A DNA stretch of 64,000 bases from Nitrospirales bacterium LBB_01 (GCA_004376055.2 CP049016.1:2542001-2606000), one strand, 5' to 3'; shown: positions 19,128 to 27,948, counted from the first letter of the stretch. A program made the numbers and translations. Notes: generated by a model not told the origin, from the letters alone.

Positions 19128-19191
19128 CTTTCCTCTTGTACTAATTCTTTCTGTTTTTAGTAGGTTTCAATTGCAAATTGTAACATTTTGC

Positions 19192-19220
19192 TTAACAATT
19201 ATGTCAAGATGATGTATAAT
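19192..19220 (+). promoter_or_regulatory. Sigma-70 promoter of nadE, placing transcription start at the ATG
   Basis: TTAACA (19192-19197) and TATAAT (19215-19220) have a 17-base spacer. The expected start, six to seven bases past the -10 box, is 19226-19227, the A of the nadE ATG. No Shine-Dalgarno sequence is visible upstream. Confidence 0.6.
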
Positions 19221-19226
19221 TAACAC

Positions 19227-20957
19227 ATGAAAACGCTCAGGGTTGCCCTTGCCCAGATTAATCCCACAGTGGGGGACATTAAGGGAAATACGGGAAAAAT
19301 CATTGATTACATTGAGAGGTCTAAAACACTCTGTGCTGATATTGTTGCTTTTCCTGAGCTATCCATAACCGGCTATCCCCCCGAGGATTTGCTTTTAAAG
19401 CCTGGCTTTATCAGAGATAACGTAAAGGCGCTTAAGGAAATCCAAAAACACACGCAGGGAATTACCGCCATTATCGGGTTTGTTGATATGAAAGAGGATA
19501 TTTATAATGCCGCCGCCGTTTTCTATAATTACAACCTATGCGACGTTTACCATAAACTATATCTGCCCAACTACGGAGTTTTTGACGAAATCCGATACTT
19601 TAAACAGGGCAATGGGCTGCCTATTTATGAGGTGGCAGGGTGTAAGGTAGGGGTCAGCATTTGCGAGGATATATGGTATCCTGAGGGTCCTCCCTACACA
19701 CAAGCCCTGCACGGAGCCGAGGTCATAATCAATATAAATGCCTCACCGTATGGCTTAAACAAGTTTAAAATGAAAGAGGCCATGCTAAAGACCCGCGCAT
19801 TTGACTGTCGCTCATTTGTCGCTTACTTAAACATGACAGGCGGGCAGGATGAGCTTGTCTTTGACGGACGAAGCCTCATTATAAGCCCAAAAGGCGAAAT
19901 TCTTACAACCGGAGCAGCGTTTTCTGAGGAGTTGATTGTGGCCGACCTTGATATAGAAAGCGTCTTTCACCTAAGGCTTCAGGACCCAAGAAACAGGCAA
20001 AAAACCACGCATTCTTCAAATAATTTTGAAATCAGACATGTTTTTATATCAGATGCTGCAACTACTTCTAAACCGGCTCTGTCTAATAGTCAAAAGTTGC
20101 CTATGGACACGGAAGAGGCGGCGGAGGTTTATAGCGCCCTTGTCATGGGCACACGTGACTATGTGCAAAAAAACGGGTTTCGATCCGTTGTTATAGGCTT
20201 AAGCGGAGGAATTGATTCTTCACTGGTTGCCGCAATTGCAGTGGATGCCCTTGGGAAAGAAAACGTGCGAGGGATTTTTATGCCCTCAATGTTTACATCG
20301 GAGGAGTCAAGAACTGACGTATATGATTTGGCACGGCGGCTTGATATAGCTGTTGATGAGATTCCGATAGAGAACATATTTAATTCATATCTCAATTCAC
20401 TTAGCGGTTTTTTTAAAGATAAACCACGTGACATAACAGAGGAAAATTTGCAGGCAAGAGTGCGCGGAAATCTGCTTATGGCGTTTTCTAATAAATTTGG
20501 CAGCATGGTTCTAACAACCGGCAATAAGTCCGAAATGTCGGTGGGTTATGCCACTTTGTATGGAGATATGGCAGGCGGGTTTGCCGTTATCAAAGACGTG
20601 CCAAAGGTGATGGTCTATAGGCTCTGTAACTGGAGAAACAGAGACACTGCAGTAATTCCTGAGTCAGTCTTAACCAAAGCTCCGACAGCGGAGCTAAGAG
20701 AAAATCAAAAAGACACCGACAGCCTCCCTCCTTATGAAATGCTTGACCCCATCATAGAGGCATACATAGAAAACGATATGAGTTTTGAGGAGATGACAGC
20801 CCTTAGGTTAGATGCCAGCTCAATAAAAAGAGCTGTCAGTCTCATTGATAGAAGCGAATACAAGCGGAGACAGTCGCCCCCTGGAGTAAAGATAACCGGA
20901 CGCGCCTTTGGTAAAGACAGACGTTTTCCCATCACTAACGGCTATCGTGGTGTGTGA
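19227..20957 (+). CDS. nadE: Glutamine-dependent NAD+ synthetase
   Basis: This 576-residue two-domain enzyme makes NAD+ from nicotinic acid adenine dinucleotide, ATP and glutamine. The N-terminal nitrilase-type glutaminase domain shows the triad Glu44 (FPELSITGY), Lys110 (HKLYLPNYG) and Cys146 (GVSICEDIW). The C-terminal synthetase domain shows the pyrophosphatase P-loop GLSGGIDSSLVAAI and LTTGNKSEMSVGYATLYGD. It heads a five-gene cluster with a lipoprotein, ferritin-like protein, rsmI and purN. The promoter directly abuts the start codon, so the message is probably leaderless. Confidence 0.96.
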   Translation: MKTLRVALAQINPTVGDIKGNTGKIIDYIERSKTLCADIVAFPELSITGYPPEDLLLKPGFIRDNVKALKEIQKHTQGITAIIGFVDMKEDIYNAAAVFYNYNLCDVYHKLYLPNYGVFDEIRYFKQGNGLPIYEVAGCKVGVSICEDIWYPEGPPYTQALHGAEVIININASPYGLNKFKMKEAMLKTRAFDCRSFVAYLNMTGGQDELVFDGRSLIISPKGEILTTGAAFSEELIVADLDIESVFHLRLQDPRNRQKTTHSSNNFEIRHVFISDAATTSKPALSNSQKLPMDTEEAAEVYSALVMGTRDYVQKNGFRSVVIGLSGGIDSSLVAAIAVDALGKENVRGIFMPSMFTSEESRTDVYDLARRLDIAVDEIPIENIFNSYLNSLSGFFKDKPRDITEENLQARVRGNLLMAFSNKFGSMVLTTGNKSEMSVGYATLYGDMAGGFAVIKDVPKVMVYRLCNWRNRDTAVIPESVLTKAPTAELRENQKDTDSLPPYEMLDPIIEAYIENDMSFEEMTALRLDASSIKRAVSLIDRSEYKRRQSPPGVKITGRAFGKDRRFPITNGYRGV

Positions 20958-20968
20958 GGGGGTTATAC

Positions 20969-21364
20969 ATGACACGGTTTTTAATTATATGGCTCTGCGG
21001 CTTTTTTATAACTATGACCTCCTGCAGCAAAGGAGGAGGCAGCGCCGCATCATCGGTTAATTTTGACAACAGAAGCACTGAGGTAAAGGCAGCATCAGAC
21101 AATGCAACTGCACACAGCATTCCGTTTGAAATTAGGAAGGACGCTCAGTTGACTGCGATACCGCCTCAGAAAAAGTTGACGCACTTAAAGGTCAGAAAGG
21201 ACGCCAAGGGCTCTTACACATGGGAACTCAGCGGTGATGACATAAGGGAAATAATAAAGCTCGACAGAGAGATGCGAAAGGCATTTCCTGAAGCCATGAT
21301 AAAAGGAGGTAAGGATGGAAAGTTATTCGATAAGAGAAGTGCTGGAGATGGCAGTGAGGACTGA
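20969..21364 (+). CDS. Small putative lipoprotein, unknown function
   Basis: I do not recognise a family. The 131-residue product begins with a hydrophobic signal (MTRFLIIWLCGFFITM) and a lipobox-like MTSC, followed by a Gly/Ser-rich linker and a charged domain with DIREIIKLDREMRKAFPE. The ATG at 20969 is preferred over 20954 because it lies after GAGGGGGT and starts the signal sequence directly. The 3' end overlaps the next gene by 50 bases in another frame, and the overlap carries the AAAGGAGGT ribosome site for that gene. Export as a membrane-anchored lipoprotein is a moderate-confidence inference. Confidence 0.6.
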   Translation: MTRFLIIWLCGFFITMTSCSKGGGSAASSVNFDNRSTEVKAASDNATAHSIPFEIRKDAQLTAIPPQKKLTHLKVRKDAKGSYTWELSGDDIREIIKLDREMRKAFPEAMIKGGKDGKLFDKRSAGDGSED

Positions 21365-21788
21365 AATGCTCGGGAATTCGTACTACACAGAGTTAGCCGC
21401 TAAATTTAAAAACGATTCTGAATTTAACACCCTTTTTACAAAACTTGCAGAGGCTGAGAAGTCTCACATAGTGGCATTTACAGCGCTAAGGGAAAAACTA
21501 GGACATACGGAACCAGAGGGCTGGCAGGAGGTCTCAGAGTATATGCGTGCCTTTGTAGAGTCAGCGTTTTTTCTTGGCAAAGACAAGGCAATGCTTCATA
21601 TGACTAACGCTACCGAACCTATGGGCGCTGTGTTGCTTGCTATGGGATTTGAAAAGGAAACCCTGCTTTTTTTCCATGCTCTCAGAGATGCTGTTGCTCA
21701 AAAGGACATCATGGATGAGGTTATAAATGAAGAGAAAAAACACATCCTGTGGTTGTCTAAACTTAAAGAGCACTATGCTGCGAGGTAA
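21315..21788 (+). CDS. Ferritin-like/rubrerythrin-family protein
   Basis: This 157-residue helical protein has the pattern of a ferritin-like diiron four-helix bundle. Carboxylate and His ligands appear in a first pair (RTEMLGNSYYTELAA, LAEAEKSHIVAF) and a second pair (GFEKETLLFFHALRD, VINEEKKHILWL). It lacks a C-terminal rubredoxin domain, so it is not a full rubrerythrin. Known relatives act in iron handling or peroxide reduction, with partners often unknown. The start is fixed by AAAGGAGGT at 21302-21310. It sits between a lipoprotein and rsmI in a nadE-led operon, an unusual neighbourhood with no obvious functional reason. Confidence 0.8.
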   Translation: MESYSIREVLEMAVRTEMLGNSYYTELAAKFKNDSEFNTLFTKLAEAEKSHIVAFTALREKLGHTEPEGWQEVSEYMRAFVESAFFLGKDKAMLHMTNATEPMGAVLLAMGFEKETLLFFHALRDAVAQKDIMDEVINEEKKHILWLSKLKEHYAAR

Positions 21789-21798
21789 GTGTTAAACT

Positions 21799-22623
21799 AT
21801 GAAAGGCGATCTTTATGTGGTATCCACACCAATTGGAAACCTTGAGGATATTACCCTCAGAGCGCTGAGGGTGTTGAAAGAGGTGGACATCATTGCGGTT
21901 GAGGATACAAGACGTACTATAAAACTCTTAAACCACTTTGACATCTCTAAACCTATGATAAGCTACTACAGGGAAAAGGAGCGGATACGGTCAAAGGAGC
22001 TGATAGATAAGATAAACGACGGCTTTAGCGCAGCTCTTGTGACCGATGCCGGAACTCCGGGAATATCTGACCCCGGCGAGGTGCTTGTAAAAGACGCTAT
22101 AGCAGCCGGAATTAACGTTATAGCTATACCCGGGGCCACAGCCCTCACGGCAGCTCTTTCCATATCAGGCCTACCCACAGGCAGATTTATGTTTGCCGGA
22201 TTTCTTTCCAGCAAACCCTCTCACAGGAAAAAGCAGCTTATCGAGCTTAGGGGAGTTGACCACACATTGGTGTTTTATGAAGCTCCGCACAGAATCATGG
22301 AGTTCCTTGAGGATTTGCTTGACGTCTTTGGCGACCGGGAAATGTCCCTTTCCAGAGAAATCACAAAAATGTACGAAGAGACGCTAAGGGGTACTGTTGC
22401 AAACGTGCTTGAGGAGATTAAGGAGCGCACAATAGCGGGTGAATATGTAGCGGTGGTAGCTGGCATAGAGCCGGTAAGCGTTTCATTTGCTGATGCGCTA
22501 AAAGAGGTCAAGGGGCTAATCAGTGCCGGAGCAAAACGAAAACAGGCGGTTGAAGAGGTCTCTCTTGCAACCGGTATAAGCAAAAAACTCTTATACAAGG
22601 AAAGTTTGGAAACTGCGGAGTGA
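21799..22623 (+). CDS. rsmI: 16S rRNA (cytidine(1402)-2'-O)-methyltransferase
   Basis: This 274-residue tetrapyrrole-methylase-fold enzyme carries the RsmI signatures LYVVSTPIGNLEDITLRAL at the N-terminus, EDTRRTIKLLNHF, and VTDAGTPGISDPGE. It contributes the 2'-O-methyl group on C1402 in the decoding centre of the small ribosomal subunit. Length and motif order are normal for the family, and the C-terminal helical region (AKRKQAVEEVSLATGISKK) is present. It starts 10 bases after the ferritin-like gene, with an AGGTAAG ribosome site, and is followed by purN after seven bases. Confidence 0.95.
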   Translation: MKGDLYVVSTPIGNLEDITLRALRVLKEVDIIAVEDTRRTIKLLNHFDISKPMISYYREKERIRSKELIDKINDGFSAALVTDAGTPGISDPGEVLVKDAIAAGINVIAIPGATALTAALSISGLPTGRFMFAGFLSSKPSHRKKQLIELRGVDHTLVFYEAPHRIMEFLEDLLDVFGDREMSLSREITKMYEETLRGTVANVLEEIKERTIAGEYVAVVAGIEPVSVSFADALKEVKGLISAGAKRKQAVEEVSLATGISKKLLYKESLETAE

Positions 22624-22630
22624 GTATAGT

Positions 22631-23239
22631 ATGACAAAAATTGGAGTGCTGGCCTCAGGGCGCGGCTCAAATTTTCAATCCATAATAGACGCCGTAGAAA
22701 GCGGACGTCTAAACGTTTCAATAGAGTGTCTGATTACAAATAACCCAAATGCCTTTGCCATAGAAAGAGCAAAAGCACACGGCATTACCTATATGGTTAT
22801 TCTACAAAAGGATTTCCCAACTAAAGACGATTACTATAAAAAAATCGTATCTGAGCTTCAAACCTTAGAGGTTAATCTTGTCGTATTAGCTGGGTTCATG
22901 AAACTTGTCGGCAAGCCTCTGATTGATGCCTATCCCATGAGGATTATGAACATTCACCCTGCCCTCTTGCCGTCCTTTAAAGGACTCCACGCTCAGAGAC
23001 AAGCCATTGAGTACGGAGTGAAAATATCGGGCTCTACTGTGCATTTTGTAGATGAGGGTCTGGATTCCGGGCCAATAATAATTCAAGCGGCAGTGCCAGT
23101 ATTCTCTGATGACACAGAGGATACTCTGTCAGAGCGGATACTTAAATCTGAACATGAAATATACCCGCAAGCAATTAAGCTCTTTGCCGATGGCGCACTG
23201 TCTTTTGAGGGCAGAGTGGTTAAATTTCCTGTCAGATAG
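22631..23239 (+). CDS. purN: Phosphoribosylglycinamide formyltransferase
   Basis: This 202-residue enzyme transfers a formyl group from 10-formyl-THF to GAR in purine synthesis. The GAR-binding loop LASGRGSNFQ is at residues 7-16. The catalytic residues are visible as Asn107 and His109 (MNIHPALLPSF) and Asp145 (VDEGLDSGPII). Length and all motifs are normal, so it should be active. It is the last gene of the nadE-rsmI-purN group. No strong terminator hairpin is visible in the roughly 90 bases before the next gene. Confidence 0.95.
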   Translation: MTKIGVLASGRGSNFQSIIDAVESGRLNVSIECLITNNPNAFAIERAKAHGITYMVILQKDFPTKDDYYKKIVSELQTLEVNLVVLAGFMKLVGKPLIDAYPMRIMNIHPALLPSFKGLHAQRQAIEYGVKISGSTVHFVDEGLDSGPIIIQAAVPVFSDDTEDTLSERILKSEHEIYPQAIKLFADGALSFEGRVVKFPVR

Positions 23240-23332
23240 CTTAAAAACCTGATTTTGAGTTAACTTTGCAGGGACTACACATGTCCTGAAAAAACACTTG
23301 ACTTTTAATTATCAATCGTATTAAGCTCCATT

Positions 23333-23617
23333 ATGAAACTAACGGGAGTTGTTCTACTTACAGCTTTTACCTTGTCACTGGTAGCGATGCCGGGTATGGC
23401 TGCTCTTGTGCACTCTGCGGAGAAACCTGTAATTTTAACTCTTGATGTGTGTAACACAGCAGCCAGCGGAGTTCCGTTTACCGATATGCCGGTTATCTTC
23501 GTGCAAAATTCTGAAATTCTTTTATTTGATATATCCCTACCAAAAAGTTTTCAAAGTTTTACCTCCCATAAACCAGTTCTTTTAACCGTAATAAGTCATC
23601 CTCCTCAGTCCGTATAA
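23333..23617 (+). CDS. Small exported protein upstream of TonB receptor, unknown function
   Basis: I do not recognise a family. The 94-residue product begins with a signal-like hydrophobic stretch (KLTGVVLLTAFTLSLVAM, possible cleavage after GMAALVHSA). The remaining ~64 residues contain one cysteine (LDVCNTAASG) and a hydrophobic segment, FVQNSEILLFDISLP. A TTGACT box at 23298 suggests a promoter close to the start, but the -10 is weak. It lies 83 bases ahead of the TonB-dependent receptor in the same direction, separated by an imperfect inverted repeat. It may belong to that transport locus. Codon use and the signal sequence make it look real rather than chance. Confidence 0.55.
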   Translation: MKLTGVVLLTAFTLSLVAMPGMAALVHSAEKPVILTLDVCNTAASGVPFTDMPVIFVQNSEILLFDISLPKSFQSFTSHKPVLLTVISHPPQSV

Positions 23618-23673
23618 AAATCCACAAATCTTTTTAAACCAATAACTTTGTATCGTTGGTTTCGTGGTTTTTA
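23615..23673. repeat. Nested imperfect inverted repeat between exported peptide and TonB receptor
   Basis: The outer arms TAAAAATCCAC (23615-23625) and GTGGTTTTTA (23664-23673) and the inner arms AAACCAA (23636-23642) and TTGGTTT (23656-23662) can pair. It could be a weak terminator, an attenuator or an operator for the receptor gene. It is AT-rich, so significance is uncertain. Confidence 0.35.
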
Positions 23674-23700
23674 TGAAAAAAATATCGGAGGATAGTTTTA

Positions 23701-25785
23701 ATGAAAAGAGTTTTTCTATTTATTACATTATTTTTTATTTTTCCATGTTATGGTTACACCTCAGACAACACAACCCGTCTTGATGAGATAGTCATATCGG
23801 CAACACGTGAGGCAGAGCTGCAAAAAGACGTTCCTCAGACTATAAATGTAGTAAAAGAGGGTGAAATAAAAAGTGTTAAACCGTCTCATCCACAGGAAAT
23901 AATGGACAGAATTCCCGGCGTATGGGTTGGTGTAACTGCTGGTGAGGGGCACATGACTGCCATAAGACAGCCGCTAACGACAAATCCGGTGTATTTATAC
24001 TTGGAGGATGGAATTCCGATTAGATCAACCGGCTTTTTTAACCATAATGCCCTCTATGAGATGAACATCCCACAGGCTGAGCGTATAGAGGTCATGAAGG
24101 GCCCGGCAACAGCGCTTTATGGCAGTGACGCCATTGGCGGTACCATTAACGTAATAACTAAAAGACCGTCCCTCACTCCCGACGTTGAGCTAAACACAGA
24201 GGCAGGCAGCTTTGGATGGTACCGATTTCTTGGCAGCGCTTCAAACACCTTTGGCACAGACGGCCTGCGGTTTGACCTAAATATCTCCCATAAGGACGGT
24301 TTTAGAGATAGAACAGGGTACGACCGTCAAAGCGCTTCTCTAAGATATGATAAAACCATTGGGGCCTCTGTGTCATTAAAGACCGTTATCTCGTTTCACG
24401 ATATAGACCAAAAAACAGGCGGCACAAGCACCCTGACTAAAACCGATTACGAAAACAGACCCTCTTATAATTACCAGACATTTGACTTCAGAAAGGTTAA
24501 AGCCTTCAGGTACTCAACTGACATTGGGATAGAGCTAAACAAAGACTCTGTTTTAAGTTTCATACCCTATGTTAGATATAACAGGATGGACTTGCTGCCC
24601 GGTTGGGGTATTTTTAAATCCGGCACTAAGTATTACGGTTATGACTCAACGACAGAGTTTTACTCACTCGGTCTTATGTCAAAATACAGAGTGGATTTGC
24701 CGACGTTAAAAACCAGACTGATAACCGGAGTGGACATTGACTACTCTCCGGGGTCTTACTATGAAAGGCGTATTCAGGCATTTAAAACCGGAGATCAATA
24801 CACATCATACACATACGTTACCGATACGACCAATAATTATGACTTTAATGCGATATTTACAGGAGTTTCTCCTTACATTCAGACAGAAACCACTCCGGTA
24901 GAAAAACTTAAAATAACCGCAGGAGCAAGATATGATATCCTCTCTTATGACTACACAACAAACCTTGCTGCCAACGCTAACCGCCCTGATGACACAGACA
25001 GGAGTTTTTCACACCTTAGCCCTAAAATTGGACTGACATACGATTTCCTTAAAGAACTCAATGCGTTTGTCTCCTACAAAAACACCTTTAGAGCGCCATC
25101 GGCTACTGATTTATTTAAAGGCTCATCGGGAACCGCCTCCACTGCCGTTTCACTTAAACCAATTAAGGCTGACAGTTTTGAAGCCGGTCTAAGAGGAAAT
25201 GCTGGAGACATTTTTACCTACGACGCAACCCTCTACTACATGGAAAAACGGGATGACATAGTTAATTACTCGCCGATTACAAACGTAACTTTAAGGCAAA
25301 ATGCCGGCAAAACCACCCATGAGGGCGTTGAGATTGGATTTGGCGTCAAACCACTTAGAGAGCTTGAGCTAAGCACCTCGTATTCCTACGCTGAGCACAA
25401 ATACGATGAGTACGTAGTGTCAAAAACCCTGAACTATAATGGAAATGAGATTCCACTTGCGCCAAGAACGATTGTAAACACAAGACTGATGTATCGCCCC
25501 TGCTTTTTAAACGGCGGAGGGTTTGAACTTGAATGGGTAAAACTTGGCGATTATTGGATGGATAATGAAAACACCGCAAAGTATTCCGGACATGATCTTT
25601 TTAATTTCAGAGCAAACTATAAAATCAACAAAAACTGGACACTGTATGCACGAGTGCTGAACATATTTGATAAACTCTACGCTGAACAGGCGTCAAAAAG
25701 TGGAACCGATCAGCCCTACTATGCCCCCGGTGAGCCAAGAACATTCTTTGCAGGGCTTACGTACAATTTTGGAGGCGGAAAATGA
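23701..25785 (+). CDS. TonB-dependent outer membrane receptor
   Basis: This 694-residue protein has a signal peptide (KRVFLFITLFFIFPCYGYTS), a TonB-box-like LDEIVISATR at about residue 24, a plug domain with the characteristic ERIEVMKGPATALYGSDAIGG, and a long beta-barrel ending GLTYNFGGG. Such receptors import scarce ligands (siderophores, cobalamin, metal chelates) using energy from TonB, which is encoded in the same cluster at 27271. The ligand cannot be read directly. The neighbouring polyferredoxin and DUF2318-like genes point to a metal. The ATG follows GGAGGATAG. The next gene overlaps its end by four bases. Confidence 0.93.
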   Translation: MKRVFLFITLFFIFPCYGYTSDNTTRLDEIVISATREAELQKDVPQTINVVKEGEIKSVKPSHPQEIMDRIPGVWVGVTAGEGHMTAIRQPLTTNPVYLYLEDGIPIRSTGFFNHNALYEMNIPQAERIEVMKGPATALYGSDAIGGTINVITKRPSLTPDVELNTEAGSFGWYRFLGSASNTFGTDGLRFDLNISHKDGFRDRTGYDRQSASLRYDKTIGASVSLKTVISFHDIDQKTGGTSTLTKTDYENRPSYNYQTFDFRKVKAFRYSTDIGIELNKDSVLSFIPYVRYNRMDLLPGWGIFKSGTKYYGYDSTTEFYSLGLMSKYRVDLPTLKTRLITGVDIDYSPGSYYERRIQAFKTGDQYTSYTYVTDTTNNYDFNAIFTGVSPYIQTETTPVEKLKITAGARYDILSYDYTTNLAANANRPDDTDRSFSHLSPKIGLTYDFLKELNAFVSYKNTFRAPSATDLFKGSSGTASTAVSLKPIKADSFEAGLRGNAGDIFTYDATLYYMEKRDDIVNYSPITNVTLRQNAGKTTHEGVEIGFGVKPLRELELSTSYSYAEHKYDEYVVSKTLNYNGNEIPLAPRTIVNTRLMYRPCFLNGGGFELEWVKLGDYWMDNENTAKYSGHDLFNFRANYKINKNWTLYARVLNIFDKLYAEQASKSGTDQPYYAPGEPRTFFAGLTYNFGGGK

Positions 25786-26246
25786 AACTCAGGGCAGCTT
25801 TATACGCTTTAGTGTTACTTGTGTCGGGAGTGTCGGCAGGTGTGGCTGTAGCTAAATGGAGCCCCACTGATTATTATCACCGAATGTTGGTTTTAACTAA
25901 CGATGCTAAAGCTGCCCCTGTTTATGTGAAGGAGCTTTCAGGCAAAACAATTTTGAATCTAAGCATAAAAAACATGCAGGAGGCGGAAAACATCGTTGTT
26001 GATGTAACAGGGGGCAGTTTCTACTGTCCCTTGCCGCCTTCTGTAACGATTTTGCCTAAGCGATGGGTTTATTTCTCTGACAGGTATTTTTGGAAACTTA
26101 AGCACGGCATGAAAATTCCGGCTTATGTCGTTTTAAACGGTCATGAGGACTCCTTTGAGATTACATTTACAAGGCTTTCTGACGGAACCGTAATAAAGAG
26201 ATTCCCTATAGTTAAAGGAGAGGGTCATGAAAAACATGGGCATTAG
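25782..26246 (+). CDS. Exported protein with His-rich tail in TonB/polyferredoxin locus
   Basis: I do not recognise a family. The 154-residue product has an N-terminal hydrophobic signal or anchor (AALYALVLLVSGVSAGVAVA), then a predicted beta-rich domain with GGSFYCPLPPSVTILPKRW, and ends in GHEKHGH, a short histidine cluster that could bind metal. It overlaps the receptor gene by four bases (ATGA) and the polyferredoxin gene by 20 bases, so translation is tightly coupled. A periplasmic role handing a metal ligand between the receptor and the inner membrane is an inference from location. Confidence 0.65.
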   Translation: MKLRAALYALVLLVSGVSAGVAVAKWSPTDYYHRMLVLTNDAKAAPVYVKELSGKTILNLSIKNMQEAENIVVDVTGGSFYCPLPPSVTILPKRWVYFSDRYFWKLKHGMKIPAYVVLNGHEDSFEITFTRLSDGTVIKRFPIVKGEGHEKHGH

Positions 26247-27072
26247 CTGCTTAACCCTGAATAAGCGATACTTTATAATATTTATCAGCGCAGTGCTGTT
26301 TTTACCTCCTGTAAGCTTAATCCCACAGCTTGCCATGGAGCCAAACATGTGCGGGCAGGTGTGCCCTAAACTTTTCCTCATAATTCCAAAAGGCGGTGAT
26401 ATTTTAGGGAAAATGTGGGCAAATGTTAAAGCAATGTGGTTTGGAGCATCTTTGGTTGCATCAATTTTAACGGTAACGTTTTTCTTTGGACGGTTGTGGT
26501 GTGGTCATATTTGTCCTGTTGGCGGTCTTCCTGAGCTAACAGGACGATTTATACCCAGATGGCTAAAAATCAATTTCTCATGGATGAACGCTCCGGCTTT
26601 CAGATATGGGTATTTTGCTATTTTCATACTGGCCTCAGTGCTTGGTGTTGGCTCAATTGCCTGTAAACTTTGTAATTTCCGGGTGATTCCATTTTTAACC
26701 GGAGCGCCGTTTGAGGGAGCTTATGTAGCGTATCTTAGCAGCTCTATGGGAATAGCGGGCATCGCTACAGTGTTGGTTACCGGGGTTTTAGCTAAGGGAG
26801 GCAGAGCGTATTGCAATTTACTGTGTCCTGTGGGAGCAGTGGATGGTTTCATTAATCTTATTGGGACAAGGTTTGGATTTAACAAAAAAATCATAACAGA
26901 CAAAAGTCAGTGTAACGGCTGCGGGAACTGTGTGAAAGCCTGTATCGTGTGGGCAAGAAAACTTGACGAACAGGGTAAGGCAGAGACCAACAGGTTATCC
27001 TGTATGACATGCCTTAAGTGCACTTATGTATGTTCTGAGGGAGCAATCCGGTATGGGAGAGACAATGTTTAA
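26227..27072 (+). CDS. Membrane polyferredoxin (NapH/FtrD-like 4Fe-4S protein)
   Basis: This 281-residue protein has about five membrane helices. Two CxxxCP-type sites face the cytoplasm (CGHICPVGG and CNLLCPVGA), and a C-terminal ferredoxin domain binds two 4Fe-4S clusters (CNGCGNCVKAC and CMTCLKCTYVC). NapH, NosR and FtrD share this layout and pass electrons from quinol or cytoplasmic donors towards periplasmic partners; FtrD does so in ferrous iron uptake. The lead context here is a TonB receptor, TonB and a DUF2318-like protein, so a reductive metal-import role is inferred. A GGAG site at 26218 precedes the ATG. Confidence 0.87.
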   Translation: MKNMGISCLTLNKRYFIIFISAVLFLPPVSLIPQLAMEPNMCGQVCPKLFLIIPKGGDILGKMWANVKAMWFGASLVASILTVTFFFGRLWCGHICPVGGLPELTGRFIPRWLKINFSWMNAPAFRYGYFAIFILASVLGVGSIACKLCNFRVIPFLTGAPFEGAYVAYLSSSMGIAGIATVLVTGVLAKGGRAYCNLLCPVGAVDGFINLIGTRFGFNKKIITDKSQCNGCGNCVKACIVWARKLDEQGKAETNRLSCMTCLKCTYVCSEGAIRYGRDNV

Positions 27073-27268
27073 TAAAACTGTGTGTTCAGTAATAGGCGGA
27101 GTATCGGCATTGGCCGGCTCTGGGGTGCTCTCACTGTGCAGCCAGCGCAGCTGCAGCTCATGTTTTGGATGCGTTGGAGTTTTAGCTTCTTTGGGTGTCG
27201 CGTTATTAGCAAAAAAAATTATAGATAAAGGGCAGGTTAAATCAGAAACTGGTAATTTGGAGGTATAG
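27065..27268 (+). CDS. Small Cys-rich membrane peptide
   Basis: This 67-residue product has two hydrophobic segments flanking a cysteine cluster (CSQRSCSSCFGC) and a short charged tail. I do not recognise a named family. The cysteines could bind a metal or an Fe-S cluster at the membrane. The ATG at 27065 has GGGAG five bases upstream; an in-frame ATG at 27053 is possible. It overlaps the polyferredoxin gene by eight bases, which supports a real, coupled gene, and is followed after two bases by the tonB-like gene. Confidence 0.6.
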   Translation: MFNKTVCSVIGGVSALAGSGVLSLCSQRSCSSCFGCVGVLASLGVALLAKKIIDKGQVKSETGNLEV

Positions 27269-27270
27269 CT

Positions 27271-27948
27271 TTGAACAGTAAATATCTAAAGATAGGAATA
27301 ACTGCCTCAGTGCTTTTTCATTTTGTAGCATTTCTGATTTTTGCTAAAGTTACGACTGTAAAGCTAAAAAACAGCCCTAAACTTGTCATTAACTTTGATA
27401 TTATCTCAAAACCAATAACCAAACCCATGATGGAAAGCGCTCAGAACTTACAACAGAACACTGCCAAATCGACGACGCAAAAAGCCGTTAAGAAAACTGT
27501 TCAAACGACAGAGAAATCTAAAAAAGAAGTTCATGCAGAAAAAATCTCTCCGCTGGATGTTACATCCTATACAGATGCACAGCAAAGTACCGCGCCGGTA
27601 GCATCCGGGCATACGGAAAGCTCCGCAACAGAGGTGCTGCCCGCTCAGAAAGTATCCCATGAGGAGACATACGTAAAAGAAAACTTCACATACATCAGAG
27701 ACATGGTAATGAAACGGGTATCGTATCCGTTTTCAGCAAAAAAGATGGGAATATCCGGCAAGGTTACAGTTTCATTTGTAGTAGCAGAAAGTGGATGCGT
27801 GGAGGAGTTGAAGGTAGAGGAAAGCTCCGGTCACGGCGTTTTAGATGACAGCGCCATAAGTGCCGTAAAGCAGGCAGCGCCTTTTCCTAAACCCGTGTTA
27901 TCTGTTAAAATTGTCTTACCTATAACCTATAGGCTTGAAAACGGATGA
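27271..27948 (+). CDS. tonB: TonB family energy-transducing protein
   Basis: This 225-residue protein has an N-terminal membrane anchor (GITASVLFHFVAFLIFAKV), a low-complexity periplasmic spacer rich in Lys, Thr and Gln rather than Pro, and a C-terminal TonB domain with YPFSAKKMGISGKVTVSFVV and SSGHGVLDDSAI. It couples the inner-membrane proton gradient to the receptor at 23701. The start codon is TTG at 27271, behind GGAGGTATAGC; no better ATG is near. No exbB/exbD genes are present in this cluster, so the motor must be encoded elsewhere (motA at 38101 is a flagellar type). Confidence 0.88.
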   Translation: MNSKYLKIGITASVLFHFVAFLIFAKVTTVKLKNSPKLVINFDIISKPITKPMMESAQNLQQNTAKSTTQKAVKKTVQTTEKSKKEVHAEKISPLDVTSYTDAQQSTAPVASGHTESSATEVLPAQKVSHEETYVKENFTYIRDMVMKRVSYPFSAKKMGISGKVTVSFVVAESGCVEELKVEESSGHGVLDDSAISAVKQAAPFPKPVLSVKIVLPITYRLENG

